From Clavibacter sepedonicus (lineage in GTDB: Bacteria; Actinomycetota; Actinomycetes; Actinomycetales; Microbacteriaceae): a DNA stretch of 64,000 nucleotides. This document shows, in pieces, positions 7,385 through 17,193 of the stretch. The notes under the pieces are model-generated. The model saw nothing but the letters and a program-made list of their open reading frames with translations, did not search any database and had not been told where the DNA came from. Both the position numbers and the translations under genes were made by a program. The stretch lies in assembly GCF_000069225.1 (NCBI RefSeq), contig NC_010407.1, positions 992,001-1,056,000 on the forward strand, written 5' to 3'. The stretch's first letter is position 1, and every line of letters begins with the position of its first letter.

Positions 7385-8781
7385 GCGCGGGTCCCCTCGG
7401 GAACGGATGCGGCGATGGGCTCGGGCAGCGGCACCGGGGTCGCGACCGGGGCGCGTCTCGTCGGCAGCGACGCGCGCACCAGGTAGCCGCCGCGCGCCTT
7501 CGGGCCCATCTCGATGGATCCGCCGACCGCCGCCACGCGCTCCCGCATGCCGCGCTGACCCAGGCCGCCGGGCCCGTCACCGCCCGGGGCGGAGGTCGCG
7601 CCCCCCGGTCCGGCGTCGCTCACCTCGACCTCCACGCGGTCGGCGAGGTAGCGGAGGCGCAGGTCGACGCGCGCGCCGGTGCCCGCGTGCTTCCGCACGT
7701 TCGTGAGCGACTCCTGCGCCACCCGGTAGACGATGAGGTCGACCGTGGGGGGCAGCGGACGCGGGGTGCCGATGATGTCGTACGCGACCGTGAGGCCCGC
7801 GCCGCAGGCGTCCGCCACGAGCTCGTGCAGCTGATCCACGCCGCGGGTGGATGCCGTGCGGGTCTCGTCGCCGCCGGCGCCCACATCGTCGGATCCCGTG
7901 CCGTCGTCGTGCTGCCGCAGCGCGACGAGCATCCGGTGCAGCTCCTCGATGGCGCTCCGCGCGTTGTCCTCGACGATCCCGAGGGACGCCGCCGCTTTCG
8001 CGGTGTCGCGGTCGAGGACCCGCCGGGCCGCGCCGGCGTGCACGCCCATCACGGAGACGTGGTGCGCGACGACGTCGTGCAGCTCCCGCGCGATCCGCAC
8101 CCGCTCGAGCGTCACCGCCTGGTCCGCGACGCGCTCCCGCTCCGTCGCGAGCTCCGCGGTGCGCACCTCGAGCGCACACCGGTCACGCGCCGACGCCCAG
8201 GCGCGGTCGCCGAAGTACCAGGCGCCGCCGAAGTAGAGGAGGTTCGTAATGATCGAGATGAGGCCGGCGGCGACGGGGGCGGGTACCCAGGCGTCGGTGG
8301 GGGCGTCCTCGAAGCTCGACGAGGACAGCGAGTGGTAGCCGGAGGTCCGCAGCAGCTCGGTGAACAGCCAGGTGAACATGCCGACCACGACGATCCCGCG
8401 CACGACGTTCGACCGCACCCGGCTCCGACCCCAGGCGCCCTGGGAGTACATGGCGATGAACATCGCGATGTTCGAGAACAGCACCTCGGGCACGAACTGG
8501 TAGGCGCCGATGATGAACACCGCGGACACCACGAGGGTGACGGCCTCGGGCTGGAGCCGGCGGGCGGCGAGGGGTGCCGTCATCAACACGATCCACCCGA
8601 TGACGACCCAGATCGGCGGGCGCGACGGGTACATCCCGATGGCGTGGTAGAGCATCACGCTGAAGGTGGTGAGCACGAGCATCACGACCGCGAGCAGGGC
8701 GTCGAAGCGGAACCCCGCGCGGTCGGGCCGGGGGCGGATCCAGAACCGGCCGACGCTTTCGGGGGCGGATGCGGCGCTCAC
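7381..8781 (-). CDS. NarL-family sensor histidine kinase
   Basis: About 466 residues. Four to six hydrophobic helices fill the first ~180 residues, with no large extracellular domain, so it probably senses the membrane or an intramembrane ligand. A HisKA_3 dimerisation domain follows with the phospho-accepting His in ARELHDVVAHHVSVM. The HATPase has VAQESLTNVRKHA (N-box) and GLGQRGMRERV (G-box). I chose GTG 8781 (VSAASAP); an ATG at 8817 would add 12 basic residues and has no better ribosome site. It is coupled to the response regulator by ATGA overlap. Confidence 0.88.
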   Translation of the reverse strand: MSAASAPESVGRFWIRPRPDRAGFRFDALLAVVMLVLTTFSVMLYHAIGMYPSRPPIWVVIGWIVLMTAPLAARRLQPEAVTLVVSAVFIIGAYQFVPEVLFSNIAMFIAMYSQGAWGRSRVRSNVVRGIVVVGMFTWLFTELLRTSGYHSLSSSSFEDAPTDAWVPAPVAAGLISIITNLLYFGGAWYFGDRAWASARDRCALEVRTAELATERERVADQAVTLERVRIARELHDVVAHHVSVMGVHAGAARRVLDRDTAKAAASLGIVEDNARSAIEELHRMLVALRQHDDGTGSDDVGAGGDETRTASTRGVDQLHELVADACGAGLTVAYDIIGTPRPLPPTVDLIVYRVAQESLTNVRKHAGTGARVDLRLRYLADRVEVEVSDAGPGGATSAPGGDGPGGLGQRGMRERVAAVGGSIEMGPKARGGYLVRASLPTRRAPVATPVPLPEPIAASVPEGTRA

Positions 8782-8865
8782 CCGTCCACCGTATCGACGC
8801 GGCTGGGTGCACCGCATCCGCCGGATGACGGAAGCGGCCCCTATCGCGACGGGCCTGTCGCGGCG

Positions 8866-10945
8866 CTACCCCGCCGCGGCGGGGGCCCTCGGCGGGACGA
8901 CGCGGATCCGCGGTGCGGGCGCGGGCGCCATGCCCGCACCGATGAAGAAGCTCGGCTGCGGCGACTGGTTGTAGCCGCTGTTCTGCCAGGCGACGCCCAC
9001 GCGGTACATCGGGTCCTGCATGAGGGTACGCAGACGCATGCCCGTCGGGATGGTCGTCGAGTAGATGCGCATCTCGCTCGAGTCCTCGCTTCGCCACACG
9101 AGCTCCTCGCGCCAGTCGCCGAGGAGGTCGGCCTGCAGCATGGGATCGCCCTTCGTCCCGTTGTCCGTGGAGGTGCCGTGCGCCACCATCAGCTCGTCGC
9201 GGTGCTGGGTGGTCCAGTTCCACTTCGAGATGATGGGCACCCCGGTGTGGCGGGCGGCGTCGTAGCTGCTGATGTCCACCATCTCGCGGAGCGCGTCGCC
9301 GTCCCAGAACGCCGCGAAGTTCGGCTGCGGGATCTGGTGCCCGAGGAACTGTCCGTCTGCCGTGCGCATCTCCGCATCGTCCGAGCCGTTGGCGCCGCCG
9401 CCGTACGACCACGCCTCAGCGCCGGGATGGCGAGGGTCGACATCCGCCGCGAGCCCGCGCCCCGTGTCATGGTCGCCGGGGATGCTCCAGAGGACCTGGC
9501 CCGTCCGCGCATCGCGGAAGGTGGCCGCCCGGTTCCCGGACCGCTCCATGAACTCGTGGACGGCGAACGCCTCATATCCGGGGCGGGTCGGATCGAGGTC
9601 GCCGACCGTGAGCGCGTCGCCGTGACCGAGCCCGGTCGAGTAGAGGAGGTGCCCGTCGTCATCGATGGTCATCGATCCGTAGACGATCTCGTCGCGGCCG
9701 TCGCCGTCGACGTCGGCGACGGCCAGGTTGTGGTTGCCCTGGCTTGCGCCCCGAGCGTTCCCGGGCGCGCTGCTGTCGAACAGCCAGCGCCGCTTCAGGT
9801 GCTGGCCGTCGAAGTCGTAGGCGATGAGCGCCGTGCGGTAGTAGTAGTCGCGGGTCATGACGAGGCTCGGATGGACCCCGTCGAGGTACGCCGTCGCCGC
9901 GAGGTACCGGTCGGCTTTGCTCGCATGGAGATCGCCCCATGTGCGGCCGAGGTCGCCGCGCACCGGCTCGTAGGGAATGGTGTCGATGGCGCGGCCCGTG
10001 AGCCCGGAGAAGATCGTGAGGAACTCCGGGCCCGACTTGATGTAGCCGTCTGGGCTGCGAAAGTCCGCGCGCGGGTCGCCGATGACGACGCCTCCGCCGT
10101 CGACGGTCCCGTCGGCGGTCTTCAAGGCGATCTCCGCCCGACCGTCGCCGTCGTAGTCGTAGACCTGGAACGGGGTGTAGTGCGCACCGGCGCGGATGTT
10201 CGTGCCGACGTCGATGCGCCAGAGACGGGTCCCGTCCATGCGGTACGCGTCGATCATGGTGGGACCGGTGTACCCGGGGATGCTGTTGTCCTTCGAGTCG
10301 CTGGGGTCCCACTTCACGAAGAACTCGTACTGCCCGTCCCCGTCGGCGTCGCCCACGCTGGTGTCGTTGGCGCTGTAGGAGTAGCGCTCGCCGGCGGGGG
10401 TGGTGCCGTCCGCCGGCTTGTCGAGGTGGACGGGGACGTACGCGGCCGTACGGACCCCGAACGACCGTGTCACGGCCGTCCATGCGCCGGTGCGGGAGTC
10501 CGCCACGACGTAGGTCGAGCCGGGACGGCCGCCGGGGTCGACGAGATCGGTCGTCGCGGTGAGCGCGGACGGACGGGGTGATGAGCACGCCGTCCCGATA
10601 GACGATGAACGACTCGGTGTCCGGGTCTGTGCCGAGCAGGCGCCAGGAGACGTGGACGCCGTCGGCGGCGAGGGCAGCTTCCGGGGCGCGGTCGAGGTAC
10701 TCGACCTGCCGGAGCGCCGCGGCGGCGAGGGAAGCGTCCTCGGGCGCGGTGGGCGCGGTGGGCGCCTGCTCCTGGTCTGGGAGCGACACGGGGGGCGGCA
10801 GCGCACCACCGCTCGACGGTGACGGCAGCGGGGCAGCGGTGGCGGAGGTCGCCGTGAGAGGTGCACCGAGGAGCACCAGGGTGATGGCGAGCGCGCGAGC
10901 CACCGGACGGCGGTGCGCGGGTCGCCTGTCCGGCGAGCGGCTCAC
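8866..10945 (-). pseudogene. PL11 rhamnogalacturonan lyase, frameshifted second copy
   Basis: This is a paralogue of the next gene upstream. A GTG at 10945 overlaps the upstream TGA (GTGA), followed by a signal peptide (ALAITLVLLGAPLTATSATA) and YLDRAPEAALAADGVHVSWRLLGTDPD. The frame is then lost after YRDGVLITPS because GGAC is tandemly duplicated at 10567-10574. Removing one 4-bp unit restores SALTATTDLVDPGGRP, in register with the intact paralogue. From there the other frame runs without stops for ~560 codons, including GDADGDGQYEFFVKWDPSD and ISKWNWTT, to the end. The body is well preserved, so the lesion is young, and slippage could revert it. Confidence 0.85.
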
Positions 10946-12912
10946 GAACCGGGTCCGGCCAGGCGGATCCGCGGCACGGGCGGCGTGCCCATCCCCGCCC
11001 CGACGAAGTAGCTGGGCTGAGGCGGCATGTTGTAGCCCGTGTTCTGCCAGGCGACTCCGAGCCGGTACGTCGGATCCTGCATGAAGGTCCGCAGGCGGGT
11101 GGAGGTCGGATCCGTGGTGGAGTAGATGCGCAGCTCGTGCGAGTCGGCGCTGCGCACGACGACCTCCTCGCGCCAGTCGCCGAGGAGGTCGGCCTGGAGC
11201 ATGGGATTCACCTTCGTGGAGTTGTCGGTGAGCGCACCCGTGGCGGTGAGGAGCACGTCGCGGTTCCGGGTGGTCCAGTTCCACTTCGAGATGACCGGGA
11301 CGGCCGCCGCTGAGGCGGGGTCGAAAGCGCCGCCCAGCTGCTCGCGCAGCAGATCCCCGTCCCAGAACACCGCGAACCGCGAGTCGGGGATGGCGTCCGT
11401 GATGAGCCTTCCGTCGGCGGCGCGCAGCTGAGCCTGGGGCTTCCCGTCCGGGCCCGCGCCGTACGCCCACGACTCGGAGCCGGGGTAGCGGGGATCCACG
11501 TCGGCGGTGAGGCCGAAGCCGGTGTCCTGGTTGCCGGGGATGCTCCAGAGGATCCGCCCGGTGGCGGCGTCGCGCATGGTCGCGGCGCGGTTGCCGGACT
11601 GCCCCATGATCTCGTGCACCGCGAAGGCCTCGAGGCCCGGGTTGCCCGGGACCAGGTCGCCGACGTGGATCGCGTCGCCGTGCCCCAGCTTCGTCGAGTA
11701 CAGCAGGTGCCCGTCGTCGTCGACCGTCATGGATCCGAAGAGGATCTCGTCGCGGCCGTCCCCATCGACGTCGGCCACCGCCAGGTTGTGGTTCCCCTCG
11801 CCTGCGGCCGCGGCGTTCCCGGGAGTGCTGCTGTCGAGGAGCCACCGCTGGACGAGATGGCGGCCGTCGAAGTCGTAGGCCGCGAGGGCCGTGCGGGCGT
11901 AGTAGCCGCGGGTCATGACGATGCTGGGGTGGGATCCGTCGAGGTAGGCCGTGGCCGCGAGGAACCGATCGACGCGGTTGCCGTAGGAGTCGCCCCACGA
12001 CGCGACATCGCCCCGCGGCGGGTCATAGGGGACGGTGTCGATCGCGGCACCGGTGAGCCCAGAGAACACGGTGAGGTACTCGGCTCCGGAGAGCACGTAT
12101 CCGCGCGCGTTGCGGTGGTCGGCGCGACCGTCGCGGATGACCGTCCCCCGTCCGTCGACCGTGCCGTCCGCGGTCTTCATGACGACCTCCGCGCGCCCGT
12201 CGCCGTCGTAGTCGTAGACCTGGAATTGCGTGTAGTGGGCGCCGGCGCGGACGTTCGGGCCGAGCGCGATGCGCCAGAGCCGGGTGCCGTCCATCCGGTA
12301 GGCGTCGAGGAGCACGGGACCGGTGTAGCCGGCCTGGCCGTTGTCCTTGGAGTCGCTCGGATCCCACTTGACGAACAGCTCGTAGGTGCCGTCGCCGTCG
12401 GCGTCGCCGACGCTCGTGTCGTTCGCGCTGTACTCGTACCGCTCCCCGGCGGGCGTGACGCCGCCAGAGGGACGGTCGAGCGGGACGGACGTGTAGGGCG
12501 CGGTGCGGACGCCGAAGGATCCCGTCACCCGAGCCTCGACGCCGCCGACCACGCTCCGCACCTCATAGTGCGAGGTCGGTCGGCCGTTCGGGTCCGTGAG
12601 GTCGTTCGCGCTCGTGAGCGGGGTCGGCGTGATGCGGATGCCGTCCCGGTAGACCGTGAACGCGATCGCATCCGGATCGGTACCGAGCATGCGCCAGGAG
12701 AGGTGGACGCCGTTCGGCACCAGGGCGGCCTCCGGCGCGCGGCCGAGGCGCTCCATCTGGCGCGTGGCGGCGGTCGCGGTCGCGGTCACGACCGGGGCGG
12801 CGCTTCCCGGCGTGGCGACCGCGCTGGGCAGCGGGACCGCCCCGAGCGCCCCCGCGACGAGGACGGCCAGGAGGGCGGGACGGAAGGGGGAGCGACGAGC
12901 GCGACGGGACAC
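10942..12912 (-). CDS. Secreted rhamnogalacturonan lyase, polysaccharide lyase family 11
   Basis: A 656-residue exported enzyme with a Sec signal peptide (PALLAVLVAGALGAVPLPSAVA). The mature protein begins with the short beta domain (MERLGRAPEAALVPNGVHLSWRML) typical of YesW/YesX enzymes, then the eight-bladed propeller with repeated calcium loops such as DADGDGTYE, DYDGDGRAE and DVDGDGRDE. Family members cleave the rhamnogalacturonan I backbone of pectin by beta-elimination outside the cell and need Ca2+. It leads a coupled pair with the frameshifted paralogue. Upstream is a 410-bp divergent region that probably holds its promoter. It is likely used on plant cell walls or debris. Confidence 0.92.
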   Translation of the reverse strand: MSRRARRSPFRPALLAVLVAGALGAVPLPSAVATPGSAAPVVTATATAATRQMERLGRAPEAALVPNGVHLSWRMLGTDPDAIAFTVYRDGIRITPTPLTSANDLTDPNGRPTSHYEVRSVVGGVEARVTGSFGVRTAPYTSVPLDRPSGGVTPAGERYEYSANDTSVGDADGDGTYELFVKWDPSDSKDNGQAGYTGPVLLDAYRMDGTRLWRIALGPNVRAGAHYTQFQVYDYDGDGRAEVVMKTADGTVDGRGTVIRDGRADHRNARGYVLSGAEYLTVFSGLTGAAIDTVPYDPPRGDVASWGDSYGNRVDRFLAATAYLDGSHPSIVMTRGYYARTALAAYDFDGRHLVQRWLLDSSTPGNAAAAGEGNHNLAVADVDGDGRDEILFGSMTVDDDGHLLYSTKLGHGDAIHVGDLVPGNPGLEAFAVHEIMGQSGNRAATMRDAATGRILWSIPGNQDTGFGLTADVDPRYPGSESWAYGAGPDGKPQAQLRAADGRLITDAIPDSRFAVFWDGDLLREQLGGAFDPASAAAVPVISKWNWTTRNRDVLLTATGALTDNSTKVNPMLQADLLGDWREEVVVRSADSHELRIYSTTDPTSTRLRTFMQDPTYRLGVAWQNTGYNMPPQPSYFVGAGMGTPPVPRIRLAGPGS

Positions 12913-13322
12913 GGCGCCTCCGAGCAGGACGAGGGGCGGGTGGGCGGACGCCGAGCGCCGGGCAGGTCACGCGGGAGGAGCGATGGCGACGGATTCGGAT
13001 CAGGTCGCGGAGCCAACCTAGGGGTGCGGCTTCTAGCCCGTCGCGATCCTCCCCAGGCCCGCCGTGTGCCGCATCCGGGACGGCGGCTCCGCGACCGGGC
13101 GACGAGATGCGCCGCATGGGTCAACCAGTGGCAGACTGTGTGGACGGGTGCCTCCGCCCGGCCGTCCTCCCGCACCGACGCGGATCCGCTCGGGCTCAGC
13201 CGTTCGCGTCGAGCCACCCGACCCGCTCCGGTCGGGTGTCCCCCCGCATGCACCCTGCCCGTCGAGCTGGATCCGCCCGTACCACCGCCGTCCCGAGTGA
13301 CGGCACGAAAGGACTCGCGTCC
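12913..13322. other. 410-bp divergent intergenic region
   Basis: It separates the rhamnogalacturonan lyases from the DHA2 exporter and must hold both promoters. I see no convincing -10/-35 pair, operator or RNA. Short open frames across it have poor ribosome sites and no recognisable product. GAAAGGA near 13310 serves the exporter. Confidence 0.5.
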
Positions 13323-14888
13323 ATGTCCGATACGACCGCATCAGCCCGATCGGTGACGGGCCGGCCCGCCGCGCCCGTCGTCTCGCGCCGCGCCTGGCAG
13401 GCGCTCATCGTGCTGCTCGCCGGCATGTTCATCGCGCTGCTCGACACCACCATCGTGAACGTGGCGCTGCCCACCATCCGCACGAGCCTCGACGCCTCCG
13501 AGTCGACGCTGAGCTGGATCATCTCCGGCTACGCGCTCGCGTTCGGCCTCGCGCTGATCCCCGCGGGCCGCCTCGGCGACCGCTACGGGCACAAGTGGGT
13601 GTTCGTGACGGGCATCGCGCTCTTCACGCTCGCCAGCCTCGCGTGCGGTGTGGCGCAGGACGACCTCCAGCTCGTGATCGCGCGCGTGGTGCAGGGCCTC
13701 GCGGGCGGCCTGTTCGTGCCCGCGGTGACCGCCTTCATCCAGCTGCTCTTCCCGCCGCAGGCGCGCGGCAAGGCGTTCGCCATCATGGGCGCCGTCATCG
13801 GCGTCTCGTCCGCGCTCGGCCCGATCGTGGGAGGCCTCATCATCCAGGCCGCGGGGGAGGAGTCGGGCTGGCGCCTGGTCTTCTTCGTGAACCTGCCCGT
13901 GGGTCTCGCGACCGTCATCGCCGCGATCTTCCTGCTCCCGAGCCGCCAGGTGGCCGAGCAGGTCGCAGGCGACGTGCGCGCGCAGTCCGGGCAGCGCGGG
14001 GGCGCGAACCAGGGCGCGGCCGCGCCCGCCAAGGCTCCCGCCCCCTCGGGCGTCGACCTCGTCGGGATCCTCCTGGTGAGCGCCGGCCTCGTGGCCCTGC
14101 TCGTGCCGCTCATCGACGGCCAGGACCAGGGCTGGCCGCTCTGGACCTACCTCTCCCTCGCCGGCGGCGTCGTGCTCCTCGCGCTCTTCGGGGCGTGGGA
14201 GGTCCTGCAGACGCGCCGCTCGAAGGGCGTCCTCGTGCCGCCGCACCTGTTCACGCACCCGGCCTTCACGGGCGGCGTGATCCTCGCGATGGTCTACTTC
14301 GCGGCGTTCACGAGCATCTTCTTCACCATCTCGATCCTCTGGCAGTCGGGTCTCGGCAACTCGGCGCTCGAGTCGGGCCTCGTCTCGATCCCGTTCGCGA
14401 TCGGCAGCATCGTCGGCTCCTCGCAGAGCAACCGGCTCACGAACCGCCTCGGCCGCACCGTGCTCGTCATCGGCACGGCGCTCGTGAGCGTCGGCCTGAT
14501 CTGGCTGTGGCTCGTGCTGCTCAACACCGCCGCGGCCGACCTGAACAGCTGGATGCTCCTCGTCCCGCTGCTGCTCGCCGGCATCGGCAACGGCCTCTTC
14601 ATCGCCCCGAACGCGCAGTTCATCGTCGCGACGGTGGATCCGGCCGAGGCGGGTGCCGCCTCCGGCGTCATCGGCACCGTGCAGCGCGTCGGCTCGGCGG
14701 TCGGCATCGCCGTCATCGGCAGCGTGCTGTTCGCGGGCGTCGCGGGTGCCGGGATCCAGGGCCCGCAGATGGTGCCGCAGGCGTTCACGGATGCGTCGGC
14801 ATCGGCCATGGGCGTCAGCGCGATCTTCGCGGTCGTCGCCTTCGCGCTCGTGTTCGCCCTGCCGCGGCGGGTGTCGCGCGGGCACTGA
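13323..14888 (+). CDS. MFS drug exporter, DHA2 (14-TM, EmrB/QacA) family
   Basis: A 521-residue membrane protein with about 14 hydrophobic segments. Motif D1 is LLDTTIVNVALPTI in helix 1, motif A is GRLGDRYGHK in the first cytoplasmic loop, and motif C is GPIVGG in helix 5. A Gln/Ala/Pro-rich cytoplasmic insert lies in the middle (near residues 220-240), as usual for this family. Members export drugs or toxic metabolites by proton antiport. No adjacent regulator is present. GAAAGGA lies before the ATG. A strong terminator follows the gene. Confidence 0.9.
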   Translation: MSDTTASARSVTGRPAAPVVSRRAWQALIVLLAGMFIALLDTTIVNVALPTIRTSLDASESTLSWIISGYALAFGLALIPAGRLGDRYGHKWVFVTGIALFTLASLACGVAQDDLQLVIARVVQGLAGGLFVPAVTAFIQLLFPPQARGKAFAIMGAVIGVSSALGPIVGGLIIQAAGEESGWRLVFFVNLPVGLATVIAAIFLLPSRQVAEQVAGDVRAQSGQRGGANQGAAAPAKAPAPSGVDLVGILLVSAGLVALLVPLIDGQDQGWPLWTYLSLAGGVVLLALFGAWEVLQTRRSKGVLVPPHLFTHPAFTGGVILAMVYFAAFTSIFFTISILWQSGLGNSALESGLVSIPFAIGSIVGSSQSNRLTNRLGRTVLVIGTALVSVGLIWLWLVLLNTAAADLNSWMLLVPLLLAGIGNGLFIAPNAQFIVATVDPAEAGAASGVIGTVQRVGSAVGIAVIGSVLFAGVAGAGIQGPQMVPQAFTDASASAMGVSAIFAVVAFALVFALPRRVSRGH

Positions 14889-14907
14889 CGCGCGCCGCAC
14901 GTCCCCT

Positions 14908-14943
14908 CTCTCGCCGATCCGGATCCGTCCGGGTCGGCGAGAG
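14908..14943 (+). terminator. Hairpin terminator after the DHA2 exporter
   Basis: CTCTCGCCGATCCGG pairs with CCGGGTCGGCGAGAG over 15 bp with one G-U pair and a 6-nt loop. No T-tract follows, as is common in such G+C-rich genomes. Confidence 0.7.
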
Positions 14944-15024
14944 CCGTCTCCGGGCCGGATCCGCCGTCGTCCGATCCGCGACCGGGTGTCGACAGCCGGC
15001 GTCCGATGCGCGAGCGTCATCCGC

Positions 15025-15429
15025 ATGACCCTCTACATCTCCTGTCCGGTCGCCAGCGTCGAGCGCGCGGCCGCCTTCTATGCGGCGCTCGGCTGGACGC
15101 GCGACGAGGCCATGTCCGGCCCCGACTCGGCGTGCTTCGCGATCGCGCCCGACCTGCGGATCATGCTCCTCGGCCGCGACGTCTACGCGAGCGTCGGCGG
15201 CGTCGAGCAGCTGATCGGCGGACCCGACACGCCCTCCAAGGTCACGCTCTCCTTCGACCTCGGCAGCCGCGTGGCCGTCGACGAACTGGTCGAGCGCGCC
15301 CGCGCGGCCGGCGGGCGGATCGGCGACACCGACGAGTACCCGGCCATGTACCAGCGCCAGTTCGACGATCTCGACGGCTACCACTACTCGCCGTTCTGGG
15401 TGCATCCGGACGTGGATCCCGCAGGCTAG
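15025..15429 (+). CDS. VOC-superfamily (glyoxalase-like) protein
   Basis: A 134-residue single-domain protein with paired beta-alpha-beta-beta-beta modules. It starts MTLYISCPVASVERAAAFYAAL, the standard first module, and ends with YQRQFDDLDGYHYSPFWV, where the usual D-P-D-G-N segment is D-L-D-G-Y. Such stand-alone VOC proteins include glyoxalases, dioxygenases and drug-binding proteins; the exact role is open. Its stop codon overlaps the convergent hydrolase stop in a CTAG. Confidence 0.75.
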   Translation: MTLYISCPVASVERAAAFYAALGWTRDEAMSGPDSACFAIAPDLRIMLLGRDVYASVGGVEQLIGGPDTPSKVTLSFDLGSRVAVDELVERARAAGGRIGDTDEYPAMYQRQFDDLDGYHYSPFWVHPDVDPAG

Positions 15430-16278
15430 GCGGTCTCGGCGATCCGCTCCCGCAGCCGGGCGAGCGCGTCCGCGGCGCCCCGCAGCACCGAGATGTGGCC
15501 GTCGCCCGGGCGGACGACGAGCTCGACGCCCGCCACACGGTCGGCGAGCCAGCGCGCGTGGGCGACCGGCGCGATCCGGTCGGCGTCGCCGTGCAGCAGG
15601 ATCACCGGCGCGGTCGCGTCCGCGAGGTCGACGCCCCAGTCGGCGACGAGCGCGAGGTCGTCGTCGACCATGCCGCCGGGGCCCGCGTCCAGGCCGTGCG
15701 ACGCGACCCCGTCCAACCACGCCCAGTCGGTCTCGAGCGCGCGCAGGTCGCCGTCGGTGAACATCGCCGGGTCGAACGTCGACGCGGCCAGCTCCTCCTC
15801 GAGCGCCTCCCGCCCCGCGACCGCCGCGCGCAGCTCCCGCTCCCCGCCCGCGTGCATGCCGGCGAACCAGTCGATGCCCTCGGCGGCGACGGGTGCGAGC
15901 GGCGAGACGCTCAGCGCGCCGAGCACGCGCGCCGGCAGCGCGGCCGCGGTGGCCAGCGCGAGCACCGCGCCGCTGGAGTGCCCGAGCACGGCGAACCGTT
16001 CGACGCCGAGCGCGTCGGCGAGGGCCGCGTCGTCGGCTGCCGTGTCGGCGACCGTGCGGCCCGGGTGCCGGGTGGATCCGCCGTACCCCGGCCGGTCGTA
16101 CGAGATCCACCGGATGCCGCGGCCCGCGGGCGCCTCGACGAGCGGCGCGGGCGGAGGCCCGACGTTCGGGGTGCCCGCGGTGGTAGACGACCACGAGGTC
16201 GGCGCCGTCGCCGGGCCCCGTGTCGTAGCAGTGCAGCGCGCGGCCGTCGGGGAGCCGCAGATCCGTCTCGGTGAGCAT
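15426..16278 (-). pseudogene. Alpha/beta-hydrolase, broken by a single-base insertion
   Basis: The start MLTETDLRLPDGRALHCY and strand VVVYH are in one frame. The rest (GTPNVGPPP, ISYDRPGYGGST, nucleophile elbow GHSSG, LLHGDADRIAP with the acid, GDGHISV with the His) is in another. One extra G in a GGG tract (plus-strand C run at 16174-16176) explains the shift; removing it restores YHRGTPNVG. The catalytic triad is otherwise intact. The protein would be ~283 residues. Either a recent mutation or a sequencing error. Confidence 0.75.
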
Positions 16279-16403
16279 GGGCTGAGCGTAGGCGCGCGGT
16301 CGACGGGCGACCAGGCTCGGTCGCCGGATGGACGGCGCAGTGGCCCGTCGCCCGGTGGGCCGGTGGGCCGGTCGCCGGTCGCCCGCGGTGACAGGATCGG
16401 GAG

Positions 16404-17152
16404 ATGGATCCCCACGAGCCCGCGGACCCGGACGCCGGGGCGCCGACGGCCGAGCGCGCGGAGCTGGCCGAGCTGCGGCGTCGGGCATACGGGCCGGGCC
16501 GCGACGCGGATCCGGTGGACGTCGCGCGGCTGTGCGTGCTCGAGGAGCGCGCGGCGGCGGCCCCCACCGGACCGCGGGGCGCGATCGTGTCCGCATCCGG
16601 CCGGGGCGACGGCCCGCACGGCGACGACGAGCTCGCCGATCACCTCGCACCCCCCGCCTCCTGTCCACCCGCCGCCTCGCGATCCTCTGGGCCGCCTCGG
16701 TCGCCGTGGCGGTGGCGCTCACCGCGGTCGTCGTCTCGGCGGTCACCGCTCCCGCGGGGCGCGAGGTCGCGGTGGTCCGCTTCGACCCGGACCAGCCGCT
16801 GCCCGTCTACATGCGCGACTACTTCGGTGGCGCGGAGACCGGATCAGCCCGCTTCCACGGCCTCACCCTCGTGCGGCTCGAGAACGACCGCTCCGCCTAC
16901 CCGCATGTCCGCGGGGAGTGCCTCTCCGTGCAGCCGTCGCGCGCCGCGCTCGAATCGACCATGGGCGGCGGATGCGCGGCGGGCGCGATCGGCGCGTCCG
17001 CGCAGTTCCTCGTGAACTTCGGCGCGCCCGAGGAGCTGCGCGACGTCTACCCCGTGGGCACGGCGCTGCTCTTCGACCTGCGCGGCGACGCCGTCCACGT
17101 TCGCGTCGACGAATCGTCCCGCGTGCCGTCGCCGACACGCCCGCCGAGGTAG
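16404..17152 (+). pseudogene. Hypothetical single-pass membrane protein, frame broken at a C6 run
   Basis: The first ~80 codons (MDPHEPADPDAG, then AELAELRRRAYGPG and VARLCVLEERA) are a charged cytoplasmic region of a kind common in Microbacteriaceae. After a run of six C at 16650-16655 the second frame gives RRLAILWAASVAVAVALTAVVV, one transmembrane helix, and then an extracytoplasmic ~120-residue domain with two cysteines (GECLSV and GGGCAAG). A one-base change in the C run joins them into a ~249-residue protein. Function unknown. Confidence 0.6.
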
Positions 17153-17158
17153 CCGCAG

Positions 17159-17179
17159 CGGCAGCGGCAGCCGCTGCCG
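17159..17179. terminator. Hairpin between convergent genes
   Basis: CGGCAGCGG and CCGCTGCCG form a perfect 9-bp stem with a 3-nt loop between the membrane-protein gene and the CrtI-like gene. It can serve both directions. Confidence 0.55.
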
Positions 17180-17193
17180 TAGCCGCCCCCGCG

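Noticed and set aside
7345..10581. A 1078-codon open frame on the plus strand
   Set aside because: It is antisense to the sensor kinase and a rhamnogalacturonan lyase, is His/Arg/Val-rich, and has no domain; a typical G+C-rich shadow frame.
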